A stretch of DNA of 64,000 nt, from contig NZ_LHVH01000001.1 in assembly GCF_001269885.1 (NCBI RefSeq), positions 39,343 to 103,342 of the forward strand, in the 5' to 3' direction. Each line of letters opens with the position of its first letter. Positions within the stretch are counted from its first letter, which is position 1. Made by a program: the position numbers and the translations under genes. Positions 29,514 through 37,605 of this stretch are shown piece after piece. The notes beneath the pieces were generated by a model that saw only the letters and a program-made list of their open reading frames with translations, had not been told where the DNA came from and did not search any database. The stretch is from Pseudomonas kilonensis (GTDB lineage Bacteria; Pseudomonadota; Gammaproteobacteria; Pseudomonadales; Pseudomonadaceae).

Positions 29514-30089
29514 TTATCGGTTTGCAGCAATTAGAGTAGCAGCGAACATGGAAAATTCTTTACTGCCACTACCTTCTTGATCCAATGCTGCGAGAAGTAC
29601 TTGGCGCACGGTATCACTGGCGGTGCGGTAACACGCGTCTATAGCATTTTGTAGCTCATTTATCCGAATGCCACGCCTCTCAATGAGTTCAGGCCGATTA
29701 AGATCGACGGTGATAATTGTTAGAGCCCCTCTTTCACTTCCAGCCTTATGACGCAACAGAGGTCCAAATGCCAGAAGATGTTCGTTAGGATCCTCAGAAT
29801 AGGGGTCCACTAGCGGACAAGCGTCATCAAATTCATCATTTTTTGAGTTATTACAACGCGCACAACAATATCCTAAGTTGCTCCACTCAAACTTTAACTG
29901 CGGAAACTTACCTTGAGCCTTAGGACGTATATGCTCCACATCCCCAAAATACACATGAGACACTTGGCTTTCACAATACATGCACTTACCGTGTGATGCG
30001 TTTTGCAAAGCTTCTTTGTTTTCAGGATGTTTATAGTTCGTTCGAAGCGCTACAGGGTTCGGGCATTGCGGCCGATTTAAACGTCTCAT
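29514..30089 (-). CDS. ptuB: HNH endonuclease, PtuB-like (Septu defense)
   Basis: 191-aa nuclease of the HNH superfamily, TIGR02646-like. Zinc/fold cysteines CMYC (residues 36-39) and CARC (76-79) bracket the catalytic-type segment DVEHIRPKA with His53; Asn80-Asn81 and Lys83 follow. The start overlaps the ATPase stop by 4 bp. Known Septu systems pair an ATPase (PtuA) with exactly such an HNH nuclease (PtuB) and block phage growth; activity in this strain is inferred. GC is clearly lower than that of neighbouring core genes, consistent with acquisition. Confidence 0.85.
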   Translation of the reverse strand: MRRLNRPQCPNPVALRTNYKHPENKEALQNASHGKCMYCESQVSHVYFGDVEHIRPKAQGKFPQLKFEWSNLGYCCARCNNSKNDEFDDACPLVDPYSEDPNEHLLAFGPLLRHKAGSERGALTIITVDLNRPELIERRGIRINELQNAIDACYRTASDTVRQVLLAALDQEGSGSKEFSMFAATLIAANR

Positions 30090-31330
30090 TTCCTGGCCTC
30101 TGCAATTTCCCCTATCGCTTGAGGAAACAAGCGCCCGAGACCAGCGGCATCCAACTCCGAACGCAGCTCCGCCAGAGATTCGATAGTAGGGTCAGAATCC
30201 GTATGTTTTTGCAGAATTGCGGCGAGCTTCCCTACAGCCCATGCCGGCAAAGTAGTGGAAACACCAAGTACTTCGTCGAGTACATCGACAGCGTTCTTAA
30301 CCTCTGTATTGAAATTAAGTAGAAACGAGTTTATTTTTTTTGACTGATTATATCTAAGTGCGTAGACATATGAATCTTCTACAGAAGTAACGATTAAGGG
30401 GCTATGGGTGCTGACAATAAATTTCGCGTGTGGAAAAGCTCTTAGGAGGCTTGGTAAAAGCGTTCTCTGCATACTGGGGTGAAGGTGATTCTCGACTTCG
30501 TCAATCACTACCGCGAATGGCTCTTTCTTGTCTGTGTCGAACATGTAAATCTGCCAAGCGATATCAATAAGTGCGGATATCCCCCCGGAAGCAGTCTCTA
30601 ATAGAAACTCATCAGCCCCTCCATTGCAGCAAAACACAATTTCGTAGTCTCTAACTTCAAGATCTTCAAAACCCAAGGTTTGTGGAAGTATAAGTCTTAG
30701 TACGTCACGGAAACCTTCAAAATTTTTAATTTGTTGCGGATCCGAAGGCATGATTATTTTTGTAGCGCTACGCACCCCGTAACCGTTGACCATCCACCCT
30801 AACAAAGTAGTTTTCATAACATAACTGGAAGGATCGGGTGCGCCGCCCGCGTGCCTTTGCAGTTGATTACTCTGAATTTCTTGAAATGCCGCCTCACGCT
30901 CCTTGCGAAAAGTGCCGATCTGGTGAACACGTCGGTAGGAGAAGGTCTGACGGTGAGACGGAATGTAGAAAAAACGAGCAGGCTGCTGGTCGTGAATCTC
31001 AATATTATATTGAGGGCCGCCAGCCTCCGGCACTAACAATCTCGCAACTGAGTTGTTCGTGTAGGTGATTCTTCCAATTTCTCTGTCGGTGTTAGCCCCT
31101 TTCCCAAAGTTGCGAAATAGGGAGAAATACTTCAAACCTTTAGTTATCAAATCTGTTTTAGGTGTGGCGAGAGATATTTGTGACCACCCTAGTTGCTTTG
31201 CCAAAAGTGAGAGGATGGTTGTTTTGCCGCAGCCATTTGCGCCGGTAATAATAGTTGCACGAGGATGAAAGCTAATGTCCACTTCAGCGAACTGCTGCCA
31301 ATCGGTCAATACTAATCTTGCGAAATCCAT
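30086..31330 (-). CDS. ptuA: AAA/ABC-type ATPase, PtuA-like (Septu defense)
   Basis: 414-aa SMC/OLD-like ATPase. Walker A TGANGCGKTT is at residues 29-38, an ABC-type signature region ETASGGISALIDIA at about 241-254, Walker B AVVIDEVENHLHP at about 275-287 and the following ISTHSPLIVTS H-loop region. There is no TOPRIM nuclease domain, so cleavage is expected to come from the overlapping HNH gene, as in Septu. Retron-associated ATPase/HNH pairs are an alternative, but no reverse transcriptase gene is nearby. The sequence is AT-rich relative to the surroundings. Confidence 0.87.
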   Translation of the reverse strand: MDFARLVLTDWQQFAEVDISFHPRATIITGANGCGKTTILSLLAKQLGWSQISLATPKTDLITKGLKYFSLFRNFGKGANTDREIGRITYTNNSVARLLVPEAGGPQYNIEIHDQQPARFFYIPSHRQTFSYRRVHQIGTFRKEREAAFQEIQSNQLQRHAGGAPDPSSYVMKTTLLGWMVNGYGVRSATKIIMPSDPQQIKNFEGFRDVLRLILPQTLGFEDLEVRDYEIVFCCNGGADEFLLETASGGISALIDIAWQIYMFDTDKKEPFAVVIDEVENHLHPSMQRTLLPSLLRAFPHAKFIVSTHSPLIVTSVEDSYVYALRYNQSKKINSFLLNFNTEVKNAVDVLDEVLGVSTTLPAWAVGKLAAILQKHTDSDPTIESLAELRSELDAAGLGRLFPQAIGEIAEARK

Positions 31331-31594
31331 GTCTTTTCTTCCTCGCTGGCTGATCGAATTATTTTCGTCTAGACGGGGGCATTCAGGTGGCGTTGATCCT
31401 AAACCAAAATCTGGGCAAACGCTTTATCTCCGCTTCTTTATTGTTTCGCTCCTCAAAAGTGGTTTCCATTCAGCCGTCCTGAATAGCCCACCCGCTTATG
31501 TTGACAAATCGACGGTCGACTCCTACTGGTGCTGGCCGGCCCAAGCGGTACAGTGAGAGGGCGAAGAATCGACCCAAATGATCGGTTATCCGAC

Positions 31595-31619
31595 TGTCTG
31601 CTACTGGCCGCTTTCGGTC
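31595..31619. repeat. E-family 25-bp repeat, copy 2 (flanks Septu cassette)
   Basis: TGTCTGCTACTGGCC-N5-CGGTC, direct copy of 29366-29390. The rest of 31331-31636 contains the presumed ptuA promoter and no recognisable gene. Confidence 0.7.
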
Positions 31620-31636
31620 ACTCTCGGAGGGCGCAG

Positions 31637-31673
31637 GCAAAAAGAAACCCGGCGCAGAACACCGGGTTTTTCC
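31637..31673 (-). terminator. Terminator downstream of the DUF6124 gene
   Basis: AAACCCGG-CGCAGAACA-CCGGGTTT stem; read on the minus strand it continues into CTTTTT. It is 17 bp past the DUF6124 stop codon. The same stem with a nearly identical loop recurs at 37341-37368. Confidence 0.8.
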
Positions 31674-31689
31674 ATTGGCAAACCTTTAC

Positions 31690-32052
31690 CTACTGCCGCG
31701 GCTCCACATTATCCAACACCCGATTCGCCAACAACGAACTCAGCTCAATCAACTGCTGAATCCCCTGCGCCACATGACGCCTCGATCCCTCCAGATCAAA
31801 CGCCAAGTCACTCACCATTGCATCCGCCGAAGCCAACGTCTCAGTGAGGTTGGCAAGCAAACATTCGTTATCGAGACCTTTCACGACGGCGTATAGCTGC
31901 CCTGGTTTGGGGTCGTCTTTGGATTTATCCGGTTTCGGTAGCAGGTAGTGATCGAGCACCCGTTTGGTGGTTTCGTCTTGCTGCTTGGCTTTGGATTTTG
32001 CGGAGGTAGAGCTGGAATCTGCTTCTGGCGGATTCGGAGTTATTTTGAACAT
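31690..32052 (-). CDS. DUF6124-like protein of unknown function
   Basis: 120-aa soluble protein. N-terminus MFKITPNPPEADS is followed by a Ser/Lys-rich linker (about residues 15-45) and a helical C-terminal domain (LYAVVKGLDNECLLANLTETLASADAMVSDLAFDLEGSRR...). This resembles the Pseudomonas-restricted DUF6124/DUF3077 group, which have no known function. The ATG at 32052 is chosen because GAGGG lies about 9 nt upstream; an open frame continues further. The gene has its own candidate promoter, a long structured leader and a terminator, so it is a single-gene unit. Confidence 0.7.
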   Translation of the reverse strand: MFKITPNPPEADSSSTSAKSKAKQQDETTKRVLDHYLLPKPDKSKDDPKPGQLYAVVKGLDNECLLANLTETLASADAMVSDLAFDLEGSRRHVAQGIQQLIELSSLLANRVLDNVEPRQ

Positions 32053-32270
32053 CGGTGTGACCCTCATAGTAGGCCGCACCATTTCGCTACTAAACGGAAG
32101 GGTGGCGGCTGTGCGCAAGTTAGTAGACCGGTGATCACACCAAACCCGGCGCGCCCGAGGGCGCCATGCACACAGCCACCATCAAGAACAGGCAGATACC
32201 TGACTGATAGAGCTTGTACAACCGAGATGTGAACCGGGCTACTAAACCCGACCACTGATGGGCAGTGGCA
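32053..32270 (-). promoter_or_regulatory. Structured ~218-nt 5' leader of DUF6124 gene
   Basis: Read as RNA 5' to 3' on the minus strand it contains, in order: hairpin CCACUG-CCCAU-CAGUGG (32252-32268); hairpin CGGG-UUUAGUAG-CCCG (32235-32250); hairpin CAGG-UAUCUG-CCUG (32189-32202); a 10-bp stem GGCUGUGUGC/GCGCACAGCC (32168-32177 with 32107-32116, one G-U) enclosing GCGCCC-UC-GGGCGC (32151-32164) and GGUG-UGAU-CACC (32130-32141). Four boxes alternate: UUUAGUAG in the second hairpin loop, UCUACUAA inside the long stem, UUUAGUAG again, then CCUACUAU touching the ribosome-binding site. They can pair in alternative ways. I do not recognise it as a catalogued riboswitch. Confidence 0.6.
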
Positions 32271-32275
32271 GGAAG

Positions 32276-32304
32276 ACAATAAAACCCCGGGACAAGGCGC
32301 ACAA
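32276..32304 (-). promoter_or_regulatory. Candidate sigma-70 promoter for the DUF6124 leader
   Basis: On the minus strand, -35 TTGTGC (32299-32304) and -10 TATTGT (32276-32281) with a 17-bp spacer. Initiation about 7 nt later would fall at the first base of the first leader hairpin, which supports the call. Confidence 0.45.
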
Positions 32305-32440
32305 GCGGGCGGATTCTGGCTTAGTTGTAGGCAAAGGCGCAAGGATGCGTAGCTTGATAGTGGGGTGTAGGTGAGGGCTGTAGGAGAGAGGTTTTTTGGT
32401 GATGCGGGTGGGGTGTTCTGCGCTGGAACTGGGGTGATTT

Positions 32441-32600
32441 CATCGCGAGCAGGCTCGCTCCCACAGGGTTTTGTGTGGCACACAGTATTTATGAACACCA
32501 CCGAAAAAGTGTGGGAGCGGGCTTGCTCGCGAAGGCGTCGGAACATTCAACATTGATGCAAGCTGATCCACCGTATTCGCGAGCAAGCCCGCTCCCACAG
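32441..32600. repeat. REP single plus REP pair
   Basis: A lone half ATCGCGAGCAGGCTCGCTCC at 32441-32467, then a full inverted pair GTGTGGGAGCGGGCTTGCTC ... GCAAGCCCGCTCCCACA at 32509-32600. The gap 32305-32440 has no recognisable feature. Confidence 0.85.
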
Positions 32601-32663
32601 GGGATTTGCGGTAGCCAGGGAAATCGAACTCACCTCCTGATCAGAATGTGAGCTAGCTCGCTT

Positions 32664-32720
32664 GCGATAGCTATCTGCGAAAATGAGGGCGGTCTGAAAA
32701 AACTGGACCGCCACCCCTGA
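32664..32720 (+). pseudogene. Remnant of TPR-gene 3' end
   Basis: CTGAAAAAACTGG and CGCCACCCCTGA at 32694-32720 match the last 27 bp of the TPR gene at 28861-29172 in 25 positions, encoding the same KKLDRHP-stop. Upstream, GCGATAGCTATCT is shared with a third relic at 42775-42827. Only the terminal fragment is present. Confidence 0.6.
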
Positions 32721-32728
32721 GCCACCCC

Positions 32729-32995
32729 TCAGCCCCCTTGATTGTTGCAGTTGGCCGCGTGCTTGAGGTACGTCAGGGCTTTCTGTTCACCCATTGAATC
32801 GAGGTAGGTGATTTGCGCATTCACCAACCCGCAGGTCTGGCCACTGTCTTCAGTCAGCGAGATCACTTTGTCGATGTCCAGGTGGGTGCCGTAGACGTAG
32901 GTTTCGCTGGCGGCTTTGTCCTGGGCCATGGCGGGTAATGCGCCGGCGCTCAGGGCAGTGATCAGGCAAGCGGTAGCGATGGTTTTCAGGTTCAT
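32729..32995 (-). CDS. Exported DUF2790 protein
   Basis: 88-aa small periplasmic protein. Signal peptide about residues 1-24 (ending LPAMA), mature part ~64 residues with DUF2790 features ETYVYGTHLDIDKVISLTE and PxxCGLVNAQITYLDSMGE-type core. Two cysteines (in QTCGL and AANCNN) could form a disulfide. Function unknown; Pseudomonas genomes hold several paralogues, often near two-component systems, as here. Divergent from the response regulator gene. Confidence 0.82.
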   Translation of the reverse strand: MNLKTIATACLITALSAGALPAMAQDKAASETYVYGTHLDIDKVISLTEDSGQTCGLVNAQITYLDSMGEQKALTYLKHAANCNNQGG

Positions 32996-33280
32996 GTTCG
33001 TTTCCCTTCAATGAGTTCGATGGCGTCGTCGAGGCGATGCTTGTTGTCTCGATGGCGCTCATTAAAAGCCCGTGAGGTATCTCGGCTGTGTCGAAAAACG
33101 CCGTGATTGGATGCGTACGTATCTGAGGTGAATTGCGATACAGATCGATACAATCGCCACTGTTTTTGCTTGGCTCGGGCTTGATCTCGGGCTGGATAAG
33201 CTGAACGACGGTGCGCTGCCAACTGGCAACCGGGCATCGTCACACTGCGCAACAGATGCGCGCATTTCGGAGAGCAGGGC

Positions 33281-34021
33281 ATGGAACATGTCGATCACGT
33301 ATTGATCGTGGATGATGATCGGGAGATCAGGGAGCTGGTCGGCAACTACCTGGTGAAGAATGGTCTGCGCACCACCGTGGTCGCCGATGGTCGGCAGATG
33401 CGGGCCTTTCTCGAAGCCAATCAGGTGGACCTGATCGTGCTCGACATCATGATGCCGGGGGATGACGGGCTGCTGCTGTGCCGCGAACTGCGCGCCGGAA
33501 AGCATAAGGCGACACCGGTGCTGATGCTGACGGCTCGCAGCGACGAGACCGACCGCATCATTGGCCTGGAAATGGGTGCCGACGATTACCTGGCCAAACC
33601 CTTCGCGGCCCGGGAGCTGCTTGCGCGCATCAACGCGGTGCTTCGGCGCACCCGCATGTTGCCGCCCAACTTTGTCGTCAGCGAAAGCGGGCGGATGCTC
33701 AAGTTCGGCCGGTGGCGCCTCGACACCACCGCCCGCCACCTGCTCGATGAAGACGACACGCTGGTCTCGCTGAGCGGCGCCGAGTACAGGCTGCTGCGGG
33801 TATTTCTCGATCATCCTCAGCGGGTACTGAGCCGCGATCAGTTGCTCAACCTGACCCAGGGCCGTGACGCGGACATCTTCGACCGTTCCATTGATTTGCT
33901 GGTCAGCCGCGTGCGCCAGCGCTTGCTGGATGACGCGCGCGAGCCTCTCTATTTAAAGACGGTGCGCAATGAAGGCTACGTCTTTACCTTTGCGGTCGAA
34001 ATGCTTGAGGAGCAGGCATGA
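33281..34021 (+). CDS. OmpR/PhoB-family response regulator
   Basis: 246-aa DNA-binding regulator. Receiver domain: acidic pocket D11-D13, phosphoacceptor Asp55 (LIVLDIMMPGDDG), Thr84 and Lys106 (DDYLAKPF). The C-terminal winged helix spans about 140-238 (LSGAEYRLLRVFLDHPQRVLSRDQLL, RSIDLLVSRVRQRL). GGAGAGCAGGGC upstream gives the ribosome-binding site. Its stop overlaps the kinase start by 4 bp. It could control the divergent DUF2790 gene, by position only. Confidence 0.94.
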   Translation: MEHVDHVLIVDDDREIRELVGNYLVKNGLRTTVVADGRQMRAFLEANQVDLIVLDIMMPGDDGLLLCRELRAGKHKATPVLMLTARSDETDRIIGLEMGADDYLAKPFAARELLARINAVLRRTRMLPPNFVVSESGRMLKFGRWRLDTTARHLLDEDDTLVSLSGAEYRLLRVFLDHPQRVLSRDQLLNLTQGRDADIFDRSIDLLVSRVRQRLLDDAREPLYLKTVRNEGYVFTFAVEMLEEQA

Positions 34022-35331
34022 AACTCGCGTTGCAATGGCCGCGCACGCTGGCCTCGCGGCTGTGGCTGGTGTTCCTGGTCGGTCTGATACTCGCCCAGGC
34101 CCTGACGTTCGCAGCCCAATACTACGAACGCTACGAAAGCACCAAGACGGCCATGTTGGGCAATTTCGAGCACGACACGGCGACCTCCATCGCCATCCTC
34201 GACCGTCTGCCTGCCGCCGAGCGCCTGGAATGGACCAAGCGCCTGCAGCGTCGCAACTATGATTATTTGCTGCGCGAACATGATGCTGGCATCCCGCTCA
34301 CCTCCAACGATCTCGCGGCGACAGCGGCGCAATCCCTTCAAGTCTCGCTGGGCCGCAACTATGACCTGACCATTGTCGAGATTCCGGGCCCTCGCCAGCA
34401 TTTCCAAGCCCAGGTGCGACTGGCGGACGGCAGCCCGGTGACCATCGATGTGCGTCCCTCGGTCAGGCCGTTGTCGCCCTGGTTGCCCTTTGTCCTGTTC
34501 GGTCAGTTGCTGTTGATGATCGGCTGCACCTGGCTTGCCGTGCGGATCGCGATACGCCCGCTCAGCCGTTTGGCCGAGGCGGTCGAGAACCTCGACCCGA
34601 ACGCCCATCCCGTGCCGTTGGATGAAACCGGTCCACGGGAAGTGGCCTACGCCGCCCGCGCCTTCAACAGCATGCAGGCGCGTATCGCCGCTTACCTGAA
34701 AGAGCGCATGCAGTTGTTGGCGGCCATTTCCCATGACTTGCAGACGCCCATCACGCGCATGAAGCTGCGCGCCGAGTTCATGGACGACTCGGTCGAGAAA
34801 GACAAACTGGGCAACGACCTCAACGAAATCGAGCACCTGGTGCGCGAGGGTGTCGCTTATGCGCGCAGTGTCCATGGTGCGACGGAGACCAGTTGCCGCA
34901 TCAGTCTGGATTCTTTTCTCGACAGCCTGGTATGTGACTACCAGGACACCGGTCGGGAGGTCGTTCTGCGCGGCCAGAACGGCGCGATCATCGAGACAAG
35001 GCCCCATGCGCTGCGGCGTGTTCTGGTAAATCTGGTGGATAACGCGCTGAAGTACGCCGGCACCGCCGAGGTGGAAATCCGCGGTGATGCAAGCACTGGC
35101 GTTTCCATCAGCGTGCTTGACCGAGGGCCGGGCATTCCTGAGGAGATCCTGGCAGAGGTGGTCAAGCCGTTCTATCGGGTGGAAAGCTCACGCAATCGCA
35201 GCTCTGGCGGCACCGGCCTGGGCCTTGCCATCGCCCAGCAGTTGACCGTCGCGATTGGTGGTTCACTGAGCCTGCGCAACCGTGACGGCGGCGGGCTTTG
35301 CGTGACCCTCGACTTCGGCGTCGATCAGTAG
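34018..35331 (+). CDS. Sensor histidine kinase (EnvZ-like)
   Basis: 437-aa inner-membrane kinase. TM1 about residues 14-34, a ~120-residue periplasmic sensor part, TM2 about 155-177, HAMP about 178-232, then HisKA with His239 in AISHDLQTPITRMK and HATPase_c with NLVDNALKYA, DRGPGIP and GGTGLGLAIAQQL. The signal is not deducible. Partner of the overlapping response regulator. Confidence 0.94.
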   Translation: MKLALQWPRTLASRLWLVFLVGLILAQALTFAAQYYERYESTKTAMLGNFEHDTATSIAILDRLPAAERLEWTKRLQRRNYDYLLREHDAGIPLTSNDLAATAAQSLQVSLGRNYDLTIVEIPGPRQHFQAQVRLADGSPVTIDVRPSVRPLSPWLPFVLFGQLLLMIGCTWLAVRIAIRPLSRLAEAVENLDPNAHPVPLDETGPREVAYAARAFNSMQARIAAYLKERMQLLAAISHDLQTPITRMKLRAEFMDDSVEKDKLGNDLNEIEHLVREGVAYARSVHGATETSCRISLDSFLDSLVCDYQDTGREVVLRGQNGAIIETRPHALRRVLVNLVDNALKYAGTAEVEIRGDASTGVSISVLDRGPGIPEEILAEVVKPFYRVESSRNRSSGGTGLGLAIAQQLTVAIGGSLSLRNRDGGGLCVTLDFGVDQ

Positions 35332-35339
35332 GCCGCGCG

Positions 35340-35367
35340 GGCTGCACGTCAAGTGCAGCCTTTTTTC
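35340..35367 (+). terminator. Terminator after the two-component operon
   Basis: GGCTGCAC-GTCA-AGTGCAGCC-type hairpin followed by TTTTTT, just past the kinase stop. Confidence 0.88.
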
Positions 35368-35542
35368 CGACTCATTCGGGTGTATTTGTAAGCCACTGTA
35401 TCCAGCGCATCTACAGACTCAAAACAACGCATAACCGCCGGGTGTCGAACATCTCCGGTATACATGCCCTTGCAAGAATGCTCCCCATCAACTCGCCATC
35501 GGATTCCCCGCATGGCGAGTCCTGACCTAAGGAGATCTTGCC

Positions 35543-36421
35543 ATGAATACCCAGTCCTCCCGCGCTCAAGCAGCCAACCCAGCTCAGGCCGGCAGCTATA
35601 TCACCACCCAGGACGGCGTACAGCTGTATTACAAGGACTGGGGTCCGAAAGATGGGCCAGTTGTCACCTTCAGCCATGGCTGGCCGCTGAATTCCGATAG
35701 CTGGGAATCACAGATGCTGTTCCTGGCGGACCAAGGCTATCGGGTGATCGCCCACGACCGCCGCGGCCATGGCCGTTCCAGCCAGCCGTGGGAAGGTAAC
35801 GACATGGATCACTATGCCGATGACCTGGCCACTGTGATCAACACCCTGGATCTTAACGATGTCACGCTGGTGGGTTTCTCAACCGGTGGTGGCGAAATCA
35901 CCCGCTACATCGGCCGCCACGGCACCGATCGGGTGAAGAAGGCCGCACTGATCAGCGCCGTCCCGCCGATGATGCTCCAGACCGAAGACTACCCAGGCGG
36001 CCTGCCGATCGAGGTGTTCGACGGCCTGCGCAAGGCCTCGCTGGACAACCGCTCGCAGCTGTATCGCGACATCGCGTCCGGCCCGTTCTTTGGCTTCAAC
36101 CGCGACGGGGCGAATGTCTCCCAGGGGCTGATCGATTCGTTCTGGGTGCAGGGCATGCAAGCGGGCCACAAAAACACCTATGACTGCATCGCGGCGTTCT
36201 CGGCGACGGACTTCCGCGCCGACTTGGCTGCGTTCGATGTGCCGACACTGATCGTGCATGGCGATGACGACCAGATCGTCCCGATTGACGCTTCCGCCCA
36301 TGCCGCCGCCGAGCTGGTGCAGAACGCCGAGTTGATCGTCTATCCGGGCGCGCCGCACGGCCTGACCGACACCCACAAGGACCGCCTCAATCAGGATCTG
36401 TTGGATTTCCTGGGCAAGTAA
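35543..36421 (+). CDS. Alpha/beta hydrolase (non-heme chloroperoxidase/esterase type)
   Basis: 292-aa alpha/beta-hydrolase. Nucleophile elbow GFSTGGG with Ser113, oxyanion [10 protein letters not shown] near 45-54, acid residue probably in HGDDDQIVP and His in PGAPHGL near the C-terminus. This matches cofactor-free chloroperoxidase/arylesterase relatives. The first ~15 residues are Gln/Ala/Ser rich but not a signal peptide. TAAGGAGATCTTGCC gives a strong ribosome-binding site. It is followed by another alpha/beta hydrolase 52 bp downstream. Confidence 0.88.
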   Translation: MNTQSSRAQAANPAQAGSYITTQDGVQLYYKDWGPKDGPVVTFSHGWPLNSDSWESQMLFLADQGYRVIAHDRRGHGRSSQPWEGNDMDHYADDLATVINTLDLNDVTLVGFSTGGGEITRYIGRHGTDRVKKAALISAVPPMMLQTEDYPGGLPIEVFDGLRKASLDNRSQLYRDIASGPFFGFNRDGANVSQGLIDSFWVQGMQAGHKNTYDCIAAFSATDFRADLAAFDVPTLIVHGDDDQIVPIDASAHAAAELVQNAELIVYPGAPHGLTDTHKDRLNQDLLDFLGK

Positions 36422-36473
36422 GCCCATCGCACCCGGCAGCGTTACCCATCCAAATGAATGAAAAGGAATGATC

Positions 36474-37280
36474 ATGCTCACTATCAAATCGCTCTTGGCC
36501 GTCACCATCACCGCTGCGTTGGCACTGACCACCCTTGATAGCGCAACCGCCGCGCAACCCGCCGCCACCAAGCCGACCATCGTGCTGGTCCATGGCGCAT
36601 TCGCCGAATCGTCCAGTTGGAATGGCGTTGCCGCCCAGTTGCTGAGCCAGGGTTACCCGGTCGTTGCCGCGGCCAACCCGCTGCGCGGCGTGAAGCAGGA
36701 CGCCGATTATGTCGCCGATATCGTCGAGCACACCGCGGGCCCGGTGATCCTGGTCGGTCACTCCTATGGCGGAGCCGTGATCACTAACGCCGTGCACGAC
36801 AACCCTAAGGTCAAGGGGCTGGTCTACGTCGCAGCCTTCGCGCCGGACAAAGGCGAAACCGCCATCGAGCTGTCCGGTCGCTACCCTGGCGGCACCCTTG
36901 GGCCGACCTTGGCGGCTCCGGTGCAGCTGGACGACGGCAATAAGGACCTCTACATCCAGCAGGACAAATTCGGCCAACAATTTGCCGCCGACGTTGCAGC
37001 GGCTGATTCCGCGCTGATGGCTGCCACGCAACGCCCCATCAGCGAGGCGGCCTTGAAGGAAGCGTCTGGCGAACCGGCCTGGAAAAAACTGCCGTCCTGG
37101 TTCATCTACGGCTCGGCGGACAAGAACATCCCCGAGGCGGCCCTGAAGTTCATGGCCGAACGCGCTGGCTCGAAAAAGACTGTCACCGTTCAAGGCGCTT
37201 CCCATGTGGTGATGACGTCTAACCCGGGGAAAGTTGCGGAGCTGATCGTTGAAGCGGCGCAAGGCAGTTCCAAGGGCTGA
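36474..37280 (+). CDS. Exported alpha/beta hydrolase
   Basis: 268-aa protein with a signal peptide (about residues 1-27, ending TAAQ) and an alpha/beta-hydrolase fold: HGAFAESSSW oxyanion region at 40-49, nucleophile GHSYGG with Ser97, and His in GASHVVM near the C-terminus. The relatives include small exported esterase-like proteins. AAGGA lies 6 nt before the ATG at 36474; an ATG at 36468 abuts it and is unlikely. A terminator follows at 37341. Confidence 0.86.
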   Translation: MLTIKSLLAVTITAALALTTLDSATAAQPAATKPTIVLVHGAFAESSSWNGVAAQLLSQGYPVVAAANPLRGVKQDADYVADIVEHTAGPVILVGHSYGGAVITNAVHDNPKVKGLVYVAAFAPDKGETAIELSGRYPGGTLGPTLAAPVQLDDGNKDLYIQQDKFGQQFAADVAAADSALMAATQRPISEAALKEASGEPAWKKLPSWFIYGSADKNIPEAALKFMAERAGSKKTVTVQGASHVVMTSNPGKVAELIVEAAQGSSKG

Positions 37281-37340
37281 TCTGGTAAAGCGGGGCGACT
37301 GACCCGAAAGCCTTATCTGTTTGTCTTCGAGAAGAACCAA

Positions 37341-37368
37341 AAACCCGGCGCAGAAGGCCGGGTTTTTT
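37341..37368 (+). terminator. Terminator after the hydrolase pair
   Basis: AAACCCGG-CGCAGAAG-GCCGGGTTTTTT, nearly identical in stem and loop to the one at 31637-31673. Confidence 0.85.
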
Positions 37369-37383
37369 CGTTGGGACAAAATC

Positions 37384-37477
37384 CGTGGGAGCAAAGCTTG
37401 CTCGCGATAGCGGTAGACCAGCCAAACCCGATATCGACAGACCTGCCCCAATCGCGAGCAAGCTTTGCTCCCACAGG
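37384..37477. repeat. REP pair (TGTGGGAGCAAAGC family)
   Basis: Inverted pair CGTGGGAGCAAAGCTTGCTC ... GCAAGCTTTGCTCCCACAG in the gap before the RTX gene. Confidence 0.88.
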
Positions 37478-37605
37478 TTTGCTGCTTAACTGACTGGCAT
37501 TAGGCGCAGGAGGCCGGGCTTTGAACCGCCCTTCGTCTCGCAAAGTGGCAACCTGATTGAGCCGTGCCTATAGTTTTTGGCGCCAAATCTATTGGAGGCA
37601 TGGAC

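Noticed and set aside
30086..31330. Retron with ATPase/HNH effectors
   Set aside because: No reverse transcriptase gene and no recognisable msr/msd sequence in the flanks; Septu fits better.
32992..33282. 96-aa minus-strand frame just upstream of the DUF2790 gene
   Set aside because: It occupies the divergent promoter region, has no ribosome-binding site and no similarity to known families; the 4-bp overlap with the DUF2790 start is probably chance.
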